Source: Planctomycetota bacterium (lineage in GTDB: Bacteria > Planctomycetota > Phycisphaerae > Phycisphaerales > UBA1924). From it: a DNA stretch of 64,000 nucleotides. The notes under the pieces are model-generated. The model was not told where the DNA came from and did no database searches. It saw nothing but the letters and a program-made list of their open reading frames with translations. Of the stretch, positions 43,103 through 51,252 are shown piece by piece. The stretch spans positions 2,480,001 to 2,544,000 of the forward strand of contig JBCBSM010000001.1 of NCBI GenBank assembly GCA_039819165.1, written 5' to 3'. A program made the translations under genes and the position numbers. Every line of letters begins with the position of its first letter. The first letter of the stretch is position 1.

Positions 43103-44011
43103 ATGAGCGTCCGCGTCGTTGGCGTCTACCGGCTGCTCTACGGCAGCGATTTCATCGCCGAGTCGCTCGCATCGGTGTACGACGCGTGCGACGCCATCCT
43201 GTGCTTCGTGGGCCGGCGTCCCTTCGGCGGGCGCAACTCCGTGCGGTACTTCGGCCGCGAGGTCTTCTTCCCGCACGACATCGACGGCGTGGGCGATGCC
43301 ATTCGTGCCTGGGCCAGCGAGCACGATGCGGCCAGCAAGATCCGGATCATCGAGAACCCCCACGACGCGCTGCTGAAGAACCAGCTCGGCACGCTCGTCG
43401 ACCGCTACGTGCTTCCCGGGTACGACTGCACGCACGTGCTCCAGGTCGAATGCGACGAGGTCTGGCACGCCGACGCCATGGCGGCGCTGCTGCACGCCAT
43501 GGAGGGCGACGCCGACGAGATCCTCTCCATCAACGACCTGTTCTGGCGCTCGCCGAGGTACGTGAGCCGGCGGCAGAACCCCTACGCGGTCGCCCGGCGG
43601 ATCACCGATCGCACGACCATCGGCGAGACCGGCAACGCGCTCATGAGCGTGCGGGACGACCTCCGCCGTGTGCAGCCCGAGCGCGTCCGCGTGCACAACT
43701 TCGGCTACGCGAGCAGCGCCCGGACCATGTTCTGGAAGCACCTGGCCGGGCTGAGCTTCAGCCGGGATCTCGGCCTGGACTCGACGCCGCGGGAGGAGTG
43801 GTTCGAGGACGTGTGGCGGCCGTGGAACTGGCACGCGAACCGACGCACCGACCTATGCCCGTCGATCGGCTACCCGGACGCGTTCGCGCCCGCCGAGCCG
43901 TACCCGCTGGACGACCTGCCGGCGAGCATCCGGTGGCGGTTGCAGCACGATCCGCTGGCCGAGTGGCTCGAGGCCGAGCGGCGCGAGCCGGTCGCGGAGG
44001 GCGCCGCATGA
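43103..44011 (+). CDS. GT2-like glycosyltransferase of the glycan cluster
   Basis: This 302-residue protein begins MSVRVVGVYRLLYGSDFIAESLASVYDACDAILCFVGRR, a glycosyltransferase-2-like start. HVLQVECDEVWH gives a DxD-like acidic site. The rest is rich in Trp, Arg and His, with no membrane segment. It starts 3 bp after the dehydrogenase stop and ends in a 4-bp ATGA overlap with the radical SAM gene, so the two should be translated together. Acceptor unknown. Confidence 0.62.
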   Translation: MSVRVVGVYRLLYGSDFIAESLASVYDACDAILCFVGRRPFGGRNSVRYFGREVFFPHDIDGVGDAIRAWASEHDAASKIRIIENPHDALLKNQLGTLVDRYVLPGYDCTHVLQVECDEVWHADAMAALLHAMEGDADEILSINDLFWRSPRYVSRRQNPYAVARRITDRTTIGETGNALMSVRDDLRRVQPERVRVHNFGYASSARTMFWKHLAGLSFSRDLGLDSTPREEWFEDVWRPWNWHANRRTDLCPSIGYPDAFAPAEPYPLDDLPASIRWRLQHDPLAEWLEAERREPVAEGAA

Positions 44012-45147
44012 GCGACGTCACCCTTTCCGTGAACGGCTCGCCGCTGTTCTCGAGCAGCGCGGTGGTCACGGTCGACCCGATCGAGGCCGCGATCGCCGAG
44101 CGGTACCTGCGGCCCAGCGAGCAGGAGCACAGGTTCACGTCGACGGGCGTCAAGTTCTGGAAGCACCGGGCCGCGATGGAGGGCTACCGCGACGGCACGG
44201 GCCACAGCGTGATCTCGACGCACATCGCGCCGGAGGGTCGATGCAATCTCTCGTGCGACTACTGCTCGGTGACGCACCGCACGTTCCACAGCACCATCCC
44301 GCTCGAGACGATCCAGGACTACGTCACCAAGCTCAAGAGCCGGGGCCTCAAGGCGGTCATCCTCACGGGCGGCGGCGAGCCCACGGTGTATAAGCATTTC
44401 AACGAGCTGGGCGAGTGGCTGCTCGACGAGGGGCTCGACCTGGCGCTCATCACCAACGGCACGCAATTCAAGCGGGTCTCCGATCGCATCCTCGACGGCC
44501 TGAGCTGGCTGCGGATCTCCATGAACCGCTTCGAGCACTGGGAGCGGCGGATCACCGTGCCCATGGATCGCGTGGGCGCGGGCACGGTCGTGGGCATGTC
44601 GCTCTGCCACTCGGGCGACAACAGCGACGACGAGTTCCTCGAGAAGGTCGGCCGCATCGCCGACGAGAACGGCGTTTCGTACGTGCGTGTGCTGCCGGAC
44701 TGCATGCTGCCGCAGGCCGAGCTGGTGCGGGAGCATCGCCGGCTCCAGTCGCTGTTCGATGCCATGCCCGCGGGCGGCAAGTTCTTCCACCAGGTCAAGA
44801 TCCACTCGGCCCCAACGCAGTGCACCTGCCACCAGTCGTTCTTCCGGCCCTACCTGTCCGAGGAGGTTGACCCCGAGAGCGGCGAGCCGGGATTGGTTTT
44901 CCCGTGCGATTCGGTCGTCCTCAACGACCAGGCCATGAAGTTCAAGTCGATCTTCGCGGTCTGCCGGCCGCACGAGATCCTGGACTACCTCGACGGCAGG
45001 ATCGAGCAGAAGTTCGACGCCACGGTGCACTGCACGGGCTGCGTCTTCGCCCGCACCGTCAACATGCTGGACGACTACGTCCGCAAGGGCGAGGAGCACT
45101 TCGACGAGTTCGAGCACGCGGAGATGCGGCATGAGAACTTTGTCTGA
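44008..45147 (+). CDS. Radical SAM enzyme in the glycan cluster
   Basis: This is a 379-residue protein. The cluster-binding motif CNLSCDYC uses Cys79, Cys83 and Cys86. It is followed by LTGGGEPTVYKHFNEL (GGE motif) and ITNGTQFKRV, the standard TIM-barrel positions. The C-terminal third carries several further cysteines (TQCTCHQSF, FPCDS, CRPHE, HCTGCVFA), which could bind an auxiliary Fe-S cluster as in SPASM-type enzymes. It overlaps the next methyltransferase by 17 bp. Possible tasks are sugar epimerisation, dehydration or methyl chemistry on the glycan; none can be chosen from sequence. Confidence 0.82.
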   Translation: MSDVTLSVNGSPLFSSSAVVTVDPIEAAIAERYLRPSEQEHRFTSTGVKFWKHRAAMEGYRDGTGHSVISTHIAPEGRCNLSCDYCSVTHRTFHSTIPLETIQDYVTKLKSRGLKAVILTGGGEPTVYKHFNELGEWLLDEGLDLALITNGTQFKRVSDRILDGLSWLRISMNRFEHWERRITVPMDRVGAGTVVGMSLCHSGDNSDDEFLEKVGRIADENGVSYVRVLPDCMLPQAELVREHRRLQSLFDAMPAGGKFFHQVKIHSAPTQCTCHQSFFRPYLSEEVDPESGEPGLVFPCDSVVLNDQAMKFKSIFAVCRPHEILDYLDGRIEQKFDATVHCTGCVFARTVNMLDDYVRKGEEHFDEFEHAEMRHENFV

Positions 45148-45862
45148 ACTCGCGACGCGGCCGGCGTCGCAGATCGAGGCCCGGCCCGTCGTCGCCTACG
45201 ACGAGACCTACTACGAGCGAGGCGTCGAGGCGGGCGTCTCGGGCTACAGCAACTACCGCTGGCTGCCCGAATTGACCATCCCCATGGCGATGACCATCAT
45301 CGACACGCTGGGCATCCGCCGCGGCCAGAGCGTGCTCGACTTCGGTTGCGCCAAGGGCTTCGTCGTCAAGGCGATGTGCATGCTCGGGCGGGACGCCGAG
45401 GGCGTGGACATCTCGCCCTACGCCATCGAGCACGCCGACGCGGCCGTCGTGGACCGCGTGCACCTGATCGACGAGCTGCGGCGCTGGCCGGGCCGTCCGC
45501 GGTTCGACTTCGGGTTGGCCAAGGACGTGCTCGAGCACGTACCGCACGGGGCCATCGACGGCGTCGTCGAGTCCCTGTCGGCCCGCTGCGGCACGCTCCT
45601 GGTGGTCGTGCCCATCGGCGACGGCCAGCGGTACACCATCGAGGCCTACGAGCGCGACGCCACGCACGTCATCCGCCAGCCCGCCGCGTGGTGGGCCGAC
45701 GCGCTGTCGCGGCACTTCGCCTCGGTGTCCTGGAGGTGGCACGTGCCGGGCATCAAGGACAACTGGCAGCGTGTGCATCCCCGTGGCAACGCCGTGCTCG
45801 TCGCTCGCGGTGGCCGATCAGTAGACCCAGCCGGACACGCCGAGGCCCCGTCGGCATGCTGA
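45131..45862 (+). CDS. Class I SAM-dependent methyltransferase
   Basis: This 243-residue methyltransferase has motif I SVLDFGCAKGFVVKAM, motif II AEGVDISPYAIEHA and FDFGLAKDVLEHVPH. The N-terminal YDETYYERGVEAGVSGYSNYRWL resembles methyltransferases that act on sugars or sugar nucleotides. It overlaps the radical SAM gene at its start and the fusion methyltransferase by 7 bp at its end. The three are surely one translational unit. Confidence 0.82.
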   Translation: MRTLSELATRPASQIEARPVVAYDETYYERGVEAGVSGYSNYRWLPELTIPMAMTIIDTLGIRRGQSVLDFGCAKGFVVKAMCMLGRDAEGVDISPYAIEHADAAVVDRVHLIDELRRWPGRPRFDFGLAKDVLEHVPHGAIDGVVESLSARCGTLLVVVPIGDGQRYTIEAYERDATHVIRQPAAWWADALSRHFASVSWRWHVPGIKDNWQRVHPRGNAVLVARGGRSVDPAGHAEAPSAC

Positions 45863-47502
45863 TCTGGGCGTGCTGCGAGCACCGGGCCGCCCGGCACGCG
45901 GACTATCGCGGCCACGCGCTGCTCGTCGATTGGGACGCCAAGCGCGTCGTCCGCCGCGTCGATGCCCCCGAGCTGTTCGATGCCGACGCCGATCCGGATA
46001 GCGCCACGCGGTACAACCGCGGCGTCCGCGGCGTGCTGGAACTCGCGGGCGAGCCGTGCATGCTCACCCAGGGCGGGCTGCTCTCGCTCGATGCGCAGGC
46101 GCTCGCGCCCGGCCGCGGCCGCCGGCTGCCGCAGCGATCCGGCGGGCACTATGCGATCCATGGTCCGGACGGCCTGCTGTGGTACAACGCCTGCGTGCCC
46201 GATGCCATCCTCGCGGTCGATCCCGCGACGCTCGAGGTCCGCCGCCGGATCGACCTGGCCGACTGCGACGAGATCGTCGACCGGCTCGGCCTGAACCCCC
46301 ACCGTTACGAGCCCGATGCCGAGCTGCACGCGATCATGCAGACCGCGTTGCAGGCCGAGGTCGATGCGGGCCGGGCCGACCAGCTGCACGTCAATACGCT
46401 GCAGTGGCGGGGCGACACGCTGTACGCCTTCGCGTGCCGCAAGCAAGCGCTGCTGGAGGTGTGGCCCCGCCAGCGGGTCGTGTTCCGCGACGAGCGGCTG
46501 CAGATGCCCCACGACGGCTGCTTCCTGCCCGACGGGCGGCTGATCGTCAGCGATTCGAGCCGGTCGGCCGTCCGCGTGTACGCCGAGGGCGCGACCGACC
46601 GCGGCGGCATGCTCGCCTCGATCGCGATCCCCCGTCCGCCCCACGCCGCCCCGCCGAGGCACGCCAAGCCCGGCTTCGTCCGCGGCATGCTGCACCTCGG
46701 CGGCGGCCGGGTCCTCGTCGGCACGAGCCCGTTTGCGCTCTACGAGATCGATGTTGATGCGGCATCGGTCGTCGGCGGCATGGTGTTCGGTGACGACCCG
46801 AGCCAGACCTGCCATGGCATCTCCGTTGCGGGGTCGATCGTGCGGGCGGCCCTGTGTCCGACGCACGAGCCACCGGTCCGGCTGAACCTCGGCGGCGGCT
46901 TCCGATGGCGGCAGCCTGGATGGATCTGCCTCGACGCCACGCTGGGTTACGACCTGGCCGAGCGGTTGCTCGCCGACTACGGCGACGCGTCGGTCGAGGC
47001 CATCTTTTGCTCGCACACCCTCGAGCACCTACCCGTCGATCGCGCCGCCGCCCTCGTGCGGGACTGCCGCCGCGTGCTGAAGCCCGGCGGCGTGCTGCGG
47101 CTGGTGCTGCCCGACTGCGAGCGGCTCGTGCGGGCCCACAACGACGGCGATGACGCCCTGCTCGCGGACCCGACGTTCGCCCGGCACTTTCCGAGCGTCG
47201 AGCGGGCGGTCGTTGCCCTGGGCGGCAACCCGTGCGATCCGCCGTCGCAGGTCGAGGCCAAGCCCCACGACCGCCACTGGTTCTTCTGGGACCGCTACTC
47301 GCTCCAGTGGCTGCTGATGTGGGCGGGCTTCGAGCGCGTCCAGCCGGCGTGCTTCGGCCGCTCGCGGCACGCGGGCATGGCCAAAGCCGCAACCATGGAC
47401 AAGGCGTCGGGCTTCCCGGTCTCGGGCTTTGACAACCCCCTGACCGAGGCGATCTCGGTGTACATCGAGGGCGTCGCCGCCTCGGCGGCGGGCCCCGTCT
47501 GA
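45856..47502 (+). CDS. Fusion: propeller-like N-terminal domain plus SAM methyltransferase
   Basis: This 548-residue protein starts at ATG 45856; the frame upstream is a shadow of the previous methyltransferase. Residues 1-330 are beta-rich with repeated GLLWYNACVPDAILAVDPAT / LQMPHDGCFLPDGRLIVSDS-type blades, and resemble a DUF4915-like propeller. Residues about 335-548 are a methyltransferase of the polysaccharide type: VRLNLGGGFRWRQPGWICLD, SHTLEHLP, RVLKPGGVLRLVLPD. The combination suggests that the propeller holds a glycan while the catalytic half methylates it. No signal peptide is seen, so action is cytoplasmic. It ends the glycan cluster. Confidence 0.7.
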   Translation: MLIWACCEHRAARHADYRGHALLVDWDAKRVVRRVDAPELFDADADPDSATRYNRGVRGVLELAGEPCMLTQGGLLSLDAQALAPGRGRRLPQRSGGHYAIHGPDGLLWYNACVPDAILAVDPATLEVRRRIDLADCDEIVDRLGLNPHRYEPDAELHAIMQTALQAEVDAGRADQLHVNTLQWRGDTLYAFACRKQALLEVWPRQRVVFRDERLQMPHDGCFLPDGRLIVSDSSRSAVRVYAEGATDRGGMLASIAIPRPPHAAPPRHAKPGFVRGMLHLGGGRVLVGTSPFALYEIDVDAASVVGGMVFGDDPSQTCHGISVAGSIVRAALCPTHEPPVRLNLGGGFRWRQPGWICLDATLGYDLAERLLADYGDASVEAIFCSHTLEHLPVDRAAALVRDCRRVLKPGGVLRLVLPDCERLVRAHNDGDDALLADPTFARHFPSVERAVVALGGNPCDPPSQVEAKPHDRHWFFWDRYSLQWLLMWAGFERVQPACFGRSRHAGMAKAATMDKASGFPVSGFDNPLTEAISVYIEGVAASAAGPV

Positions 47503-47650
47503 ACCACTACCCTTGGCCGCCGCACGATTGACGGGCCGTGCGCCCGTGCTTATCGTCATCGTCCACGAGGCTCCGGCCGTATCATTCGTCCTTTGTTTGG
47601 ATTGCACGTCGGCCTGAACGCGTCGCAGTCCGGCAGACCGAGGATTTTCG

Positions 47651-47851
47651 ATGCTTCCCGCGCAACGCCAATCGCACGGCCGAACCCGCCGCCGCCGCTC
47701 GCACGACTCGCTCAAGGGCGTGTCGGTCACGCTGTGCCCCGTGACGAGCATGCCCAAGGGCCACCACCGCGTGTGCCGCCAGTCGGGCTACTACCGCCCG
47801 GGGCTGACCATCGTCGTTCCCAAGCTCGGGATCGGCGTCGAGCGTGCGTGA
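47651..47851 (+). CDS. rpmF: 50S ribosomal protein L32
   Basis: This 66-residue basic protein begins MLPAQRQSHGRTRRRRSHDSL, close to the L32 start, and has LCPVTSMPKGHHRVCRQSGYY where the zinc ribbon sits. Only one cysteine of each CxxC pair remains (Cys29, Cys42); the partners are Thr and Ser, so it should not hold zinc. A GAGG site precedes the ATG by 7 nt. The order rpmF-plsX-fabH is classic and supports the call. The tail (GLTIVVPKLGIGVERA) is longer than usual. Confidence 0.82.
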   Translation: MLPAQRQSHGRTRRRRSHDSLKGVSVTLCPVTSMPKGHHRVCRQSGYYRPGLTIVVPKLGIGVERA

Positions 47852-47947
47852 TCGCCCCGCCGGCGGCGTTCGGGTGCTGACCAAGCCGTCGTCCGCCGGC
47901 CGCCGAACACGCGGCCTCGTGTTCCGGGGCCGCCGGGAGTCCGCCTG

Positions 47948-48988
47948 ATGCGACTGGCCGTGGACGTCATGGGCGGCGATCACGCCCCCGACGCCATCCT
48001 CGCGGGCTGCTTCCAGGCCCTCGATGCCCTGAACGAGGGCGACCGCCTCGTGCTCGTGGGCGACGAGCCGACCATCCTCGACGTCGCTCGGGAGCAGGGC
48101 GTGGACTCGGGTCGCTTCGACGTGATCGCCACTACCCAGGTCGTCGAGATGGGCGAGAGCCCCGCCCGCGCCGTACGCGTCAAGACCGATTCGTCCATCG
48201 TGCGGTCTGCCGCGCTGGCGTCGCACAAGTCCAGCGACCCCGTCGACGCGGTGCTCAGCGCGGGCAACACCGGCGCCTGCGTGTCGGCGGCCATCATGCA
48301 CCTCAAGCGGCTGCCCCGCGTGCATCGCCCGGGCATCGCCGTGACCATCCCGGGCTTCCAGGGGCCCATCGTACTGTGCGATGCGGGCGCCAACCCGCTG
48401 CCCAAGCCGACGCACCTGTGGCAGTACGCGGTGATGGCCGAGGCGTATGCCCGCCAGGCGCTGCACATCGAATCGCCCCGGGTGGCCGTGCTCAACATTG
48501 GGGCCGAGGAGGGCAAGGGCACCAACCTCATCCAGCGTTCGCGGGACCTCATCGCCGCCTCGCCCGGCATCAACTTCATCGGGTACATCGAGGGTCGCGA
48601 CTTCTTCGACGGCGCCGCCGACGTGGTCGTCACCGACGGGTTCGTGGGCAACACCGTGCTCAAGATGGCCGAGGGCCTGGCGCGGAGCCTCTTCGGCGCA
48701 GTCGCCCACGCCATCTTCGACATGGATGCCGAACTGGCGCTCAAGATCGAGCCGGCGATCAAGTCGCTCTATCGCAAGAGCGACTACGAGGAACTCGGCG
48801 GGGCGCCGCTGCTGGGCGTCAACGGCACCTACATCATCGCGCACGGCTCGAGCAAGGCCAAGACGATCGCCGCCTCGATCCGCAACGGCTTCGCGTCGCT
48901 CCGCGCAGGCCTCAACGACGCCATCGCCGCCCGCCTCGAGGAGGTCGAGGGCGCCGTCGACGCCGATCTCGTGCGGGAGTCGGCATGA
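47948..48988 (+). CDS. plsX: Phosphate acyltransferase PlsX
   Basis: This 346-residue enzyme makes acyl-phosphate from acyl-ACP for membrane phospholipid synthesis. It begins LAVDVMGGDHAPDAILAG, the hallmark PlsX start. It has VKTDSSIVRSAALASHK, SAGNTGACVSAA, LNIGAEEGKGTNLI and DVVVTDGFVGNTVLKMAEG. Length is typical. GGAG lies 8 nt before the ATG. The stop overlaps fabH (ATGA), matching the conserved lipid operon. Confidence 0.95.
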   Translation: MRLAVDVMGGDHAPDAILAGCFQALDALNEGDRLVLVGDEPTILDVAREQGVDSGRFDVIATTQVVEMGESPARAVRVKTDSSIVRSAALASHKSSDPVDAVLSAGNTGACVSAAIMHLKRLPRVHRPGIAVTIPGFQGPIVLCDAGANPLPKPTHLWQYAVMAEAYARQALHIESPRVAVLNIGAEEGKGTNLIQRSRDLIAASPGINFIGYIEGRDFFDGAADVVVTDGFVGNTVLKMAEGLARSLFGAVAHAIFDMDAELALKIEPAIKSLYRKSDYEELGGAPLLGVNGTYIIAHGSSKAKTIAASIRNGFASLRAGLNDAIAARLEEVEGAVDADLVRESA

Positions 48989-50001
48989 CCAGCCGAGGCT
49001 TTCCGGGCGCGGCCATCGTCGGGTCGGGCATGGCGCTGCCCCAGACGCTGCTGACCAACGCCGATCTCGAGCGGATGATGGACACCAGCGACGAGTGGAT
49101 CCGCCAGCGGACGGGCGTCGTCCAGCGGCGGGTGGCCAAGCGTGAACTCGGCGAGAGCACCGCCATGCTGGGCAGCCGCGCGCTCGAGGCCGCGCTGCAC
49201 GACGCGGGCCTGGGCCCGACCGACCTGGACCAGATCGTCGTCGCCACGATGACGCCCGACATGCCCACGCCGTCGGCCGCATGCCAGATCGCCGCCGCCG
49301 TCGGCGCCGGGACCGTGGGCGGGTTCGATCTGTCGGCCGCCTGCTCGGGCTTCGTGTTCGCCCTCAACACCGCCGACGCCCTCGTTCGCGCGGGCACGGC
49401 CCGCACCGTCGGGCTGGTGGGCGTGGACATCATCACCCGCCACGTCGACTACTCCAACCGCGCCCGCGGCACCTCCATCCTCTTCGGCGACGGCGCGGGC
49501 GCCATGATCATCCAGGGCTGCGACGACGATGCGCTCGGCGTGCAGGCGCAGGCCATGCACACCGACGGCGCGCGCTGGCCCGACCTGTTCGTCCCGATGG
49601 CCGACGCCGACTTCCCGCCCGACTTCGACCACGAGCGCGACGGCTTCGATCTGGGCAGCCTGCACATGAACGGCCGCGCGGTCTTCAAGTTCGCCGTCAC
49701 GACCTTCGGCGACGTGATCCAGGAGACGCTCGACAAGGCGGGCCTCGCCGCCGACCAGATCGACCACTACGTGTGCCACCAGTCCAACCGCCGCATCCTC
49801 GATGCCGCCCGCGAGCGTTTCGGCCTGCCCGAGAGCAAGCTGCACGTCAACATCGATCGCTACGGCAACACCGTCGCGGCCAGCGTGGCGTTGTGCTTCG
49901 CCGAACTGAGGGCCGAGGGCCGCATCGAGCCCGGACAACTTGTGATGTTCCTGGGCTTCGGCGCCGGGCTCACGTGGGGCAGCAGCCTGTGGCGGGTCTA
50001 G
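48985..50001 (+). CDS. fabH: 3-oxoacyl-ACP synthase III
   Basis: This 338-residue enzyme starts fatty-acid synthesis by joining acetyl-CoA to malonyl-ACP. The catalytic Cys120 is in SAACSGFVFAL, the His in YVCHQSNRRI and the Asn in DRYGNTVAAS. EWIRQRTGV near the start and the C-terminal FGAGLTWG are typical. It begins inside the plsX stop. Its own stop TAG belongs to the left terminus (CTAGAGCA) of the repeat element at 49998-50124, so the element abuts the coding region exactly. Confidence 0.95.
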   Translation: MTSRGFPGAAIVGSGMALPQTLLTNADLERMMDTSDEWIRQRTGVVQRRVAKRELGESTAMLGSRALEAALHDAGLGPTDLDQIVVATMTPDMPTPSAACQIAAAVGAGTVGGFDLSAACSGFVFALNTADALVRAGTARTVGLVGVDIITRHVDYSNRARGTSILFGDGAGAMIIQGCDDDALGVQAQAMHTDGARWPDLFVPMADADFPPDFDHERDGFDLGSLHMNGRAVFKFAVTTFGDVIQETLDKAGLAADQIDHYVCHQSNRRILDAARERFGLPESKLHVNIDRYGNTVAASVALCFAELRAEGRIEPGQLVMFLGFGAGLTWGSSLWRV

Positions 50002-50124
50002 AGCATCTTCGAGCGCTCCGTAGCGGCCGTCCGGCCGCACACTCGCTCTCGTGCGGCGTCGCCGGAGTGCATCCGGCGGGCCTAGACGGACGCACACGCT
50101 ACATCTGCATCGAATCTGCTCTAG
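49998..50124. repeat. Dispersed hairpin element, copy 1 (complete, CTAGAGCA inverted termini)
   Basis: This 127-bp element is bounded by CTAGAGCA (49998-50005) and TGCTCTAG (50117-50124), a perfect 8-bp inverted pair. Inside is hairpin 1: GAGCG 50011-50015 and CGCTC 50044-50048 around GCGGCC/GGCCGC (50023-50028, 50033-50038). Hairpin 2 is CGCCGGA/TCCGGCG at 50060-50078 with loop GTGCA. It fills most of the fabH-fabD gap. Related copies occur at 52555-52592 and 56200-56296. Confidence 0.85.
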
Positions 50125-50164
50125 CCGCGAGCGGCGCGACGAGCAACGGGAAGGGCGACCGGCC

Positions 50165-51091
50165 ATGAGCGACGCCATCGTGGTGCTGTGCCCGGGCCAG
50201 GGCGCCCAGGCGGTGGGCATGGGCCGGGCGTGGGCCGATGCCAGCGACGCCGCCCGGGCGATCTTCGAGCAGGCCGACGCCGTGCTGGGCGACGAGCTCG
50301 GCGCGCCGCTGTCGGCCCTGTGCTTCGATGGCCCGCCCGAGACGCTCAACCGCACCGACGTCAGCCAGCCGGCGATCTACGTCGCCTCGGTGGCGTCGTG
50401 GCACGGCTGGGGCGACCATCCGCCGCTCGCCGCCACCGCAGGCCTCAGCCTGGGCGAATACACCGCGCTGCACCTCGCGGGCGCCTTCAGCTTCGAGGAT
50501 GGCCTGCGGCTGGTCACGCTGCGCGGCCGGGCGATGCAGGACGCCGCCGAGGCCGCTCCGGGCGGCATGCTCGCGCTCATCGGCGCCGATGAGGCCGCCG
50601 CCCAGAGGGTCTGCGATGAGGCCCGCCAGGGCGCCGTGCTGGTCTGCGCCAACTTCAACGCACCGGGCCAGGTCGTGCTCAGCGGTGACGCCGAGGCCAT
50701 CTCCCGCGCCCAGGAGCGGGCGTCGGCCGACGGCCTGCGGACCGCGCCGCTGCCGGTGGCGGGGGCGTTCCACTCGCCGTTGATGGAGCCCGCGGCCGAC
50801 CGCCTCGCCGAGGCCCTGGCCACCACGCCCGTGCGGGCCCCGGGCTGCCCGGTATCGTCCAACGTCACCGCGCGGCCGCACGAGGCCGACCCCGATTCCA
50901 TCCGCCGCCGGCTGGCCGAGCAGCTCACCAACCCCGTTCGGTGGGCGGACGGCTGCGCGAACCTGCGGGCCGAGCCGTCCCTCGCCGATGCCGCCTGGCA
51001 CGAGCTGGCGCCCGGCAAGAGCCTCGCGGGCATGATGCGGCGGATCGACCGGGCCGTCCGCATCGCGACGCACGACCAGCCGGAGGGATAG
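50165..51091 (+). CDS. fabD: Malonyl-CoA--ACP transacylase
   Basis: This 308-residue enzyme loads malonyl groups on ACP. It has CPGQGAQAVGMG at the N-terminus, the nucleophile Ser95 in GLSLGEYTAL, the catalytic His203 in AGAFHSPLM and the ending SNVTA..NPVRW. It starts at ATG 50165, 40 bp after the repeat element. The extra codons of the longer frame lie within the element and are not coding. It is part of the fab block. Confidence 0.95.
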   Translation: MSDAIVVLCPGQGAQAVGMGRAWADASDAARAIFEQADAVLGDELGAPLSALCFDGPPETLNRTDVSQPAIYVASVASWHGWGDHPPLAATAGLSLGEYTALHLAGAFSFEDGLRLVTLRGRAMQDAAEAAPGGMLALIGADEAAAQRVCDEARQGAVLVCANFNAPGQVVLSGDAEAISRAQERASADGLRTAPLPVAGAFHSPLMEPAADRLAEALATTPVRAPGCPVSSNVTARPHEADPDSIRRRLAEQLTNPVRWADGCANLRAEPSLADAAWHELAPGKSLAGMMRRIDRAVRIATHDQPEG

Positions 51092-51252
51092 CCAGAGAGG
51101 CCCCGGCTGCGGCATTCGCCCCTAGGCTGCTCCGGGGCCACACCATCCACCAGGGCCGAACCGCCGCCGATGCCGCGGCGAATCGACTCGGCAGGGGGCG
51201 GCCTCGCCCCGCGGACCGGGATTCGCCGGCCGCCTGCTTTGGAGAGCCACGC

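Noticed and set aside
49998-50124. Repeat copy 1 as a simple intrinsic terminator
   Set aside because: There is no T-tract, and the matching CTAGAGC ends and second hairpin are shared with a distant copy, which points to an element rather than a plain terminator.
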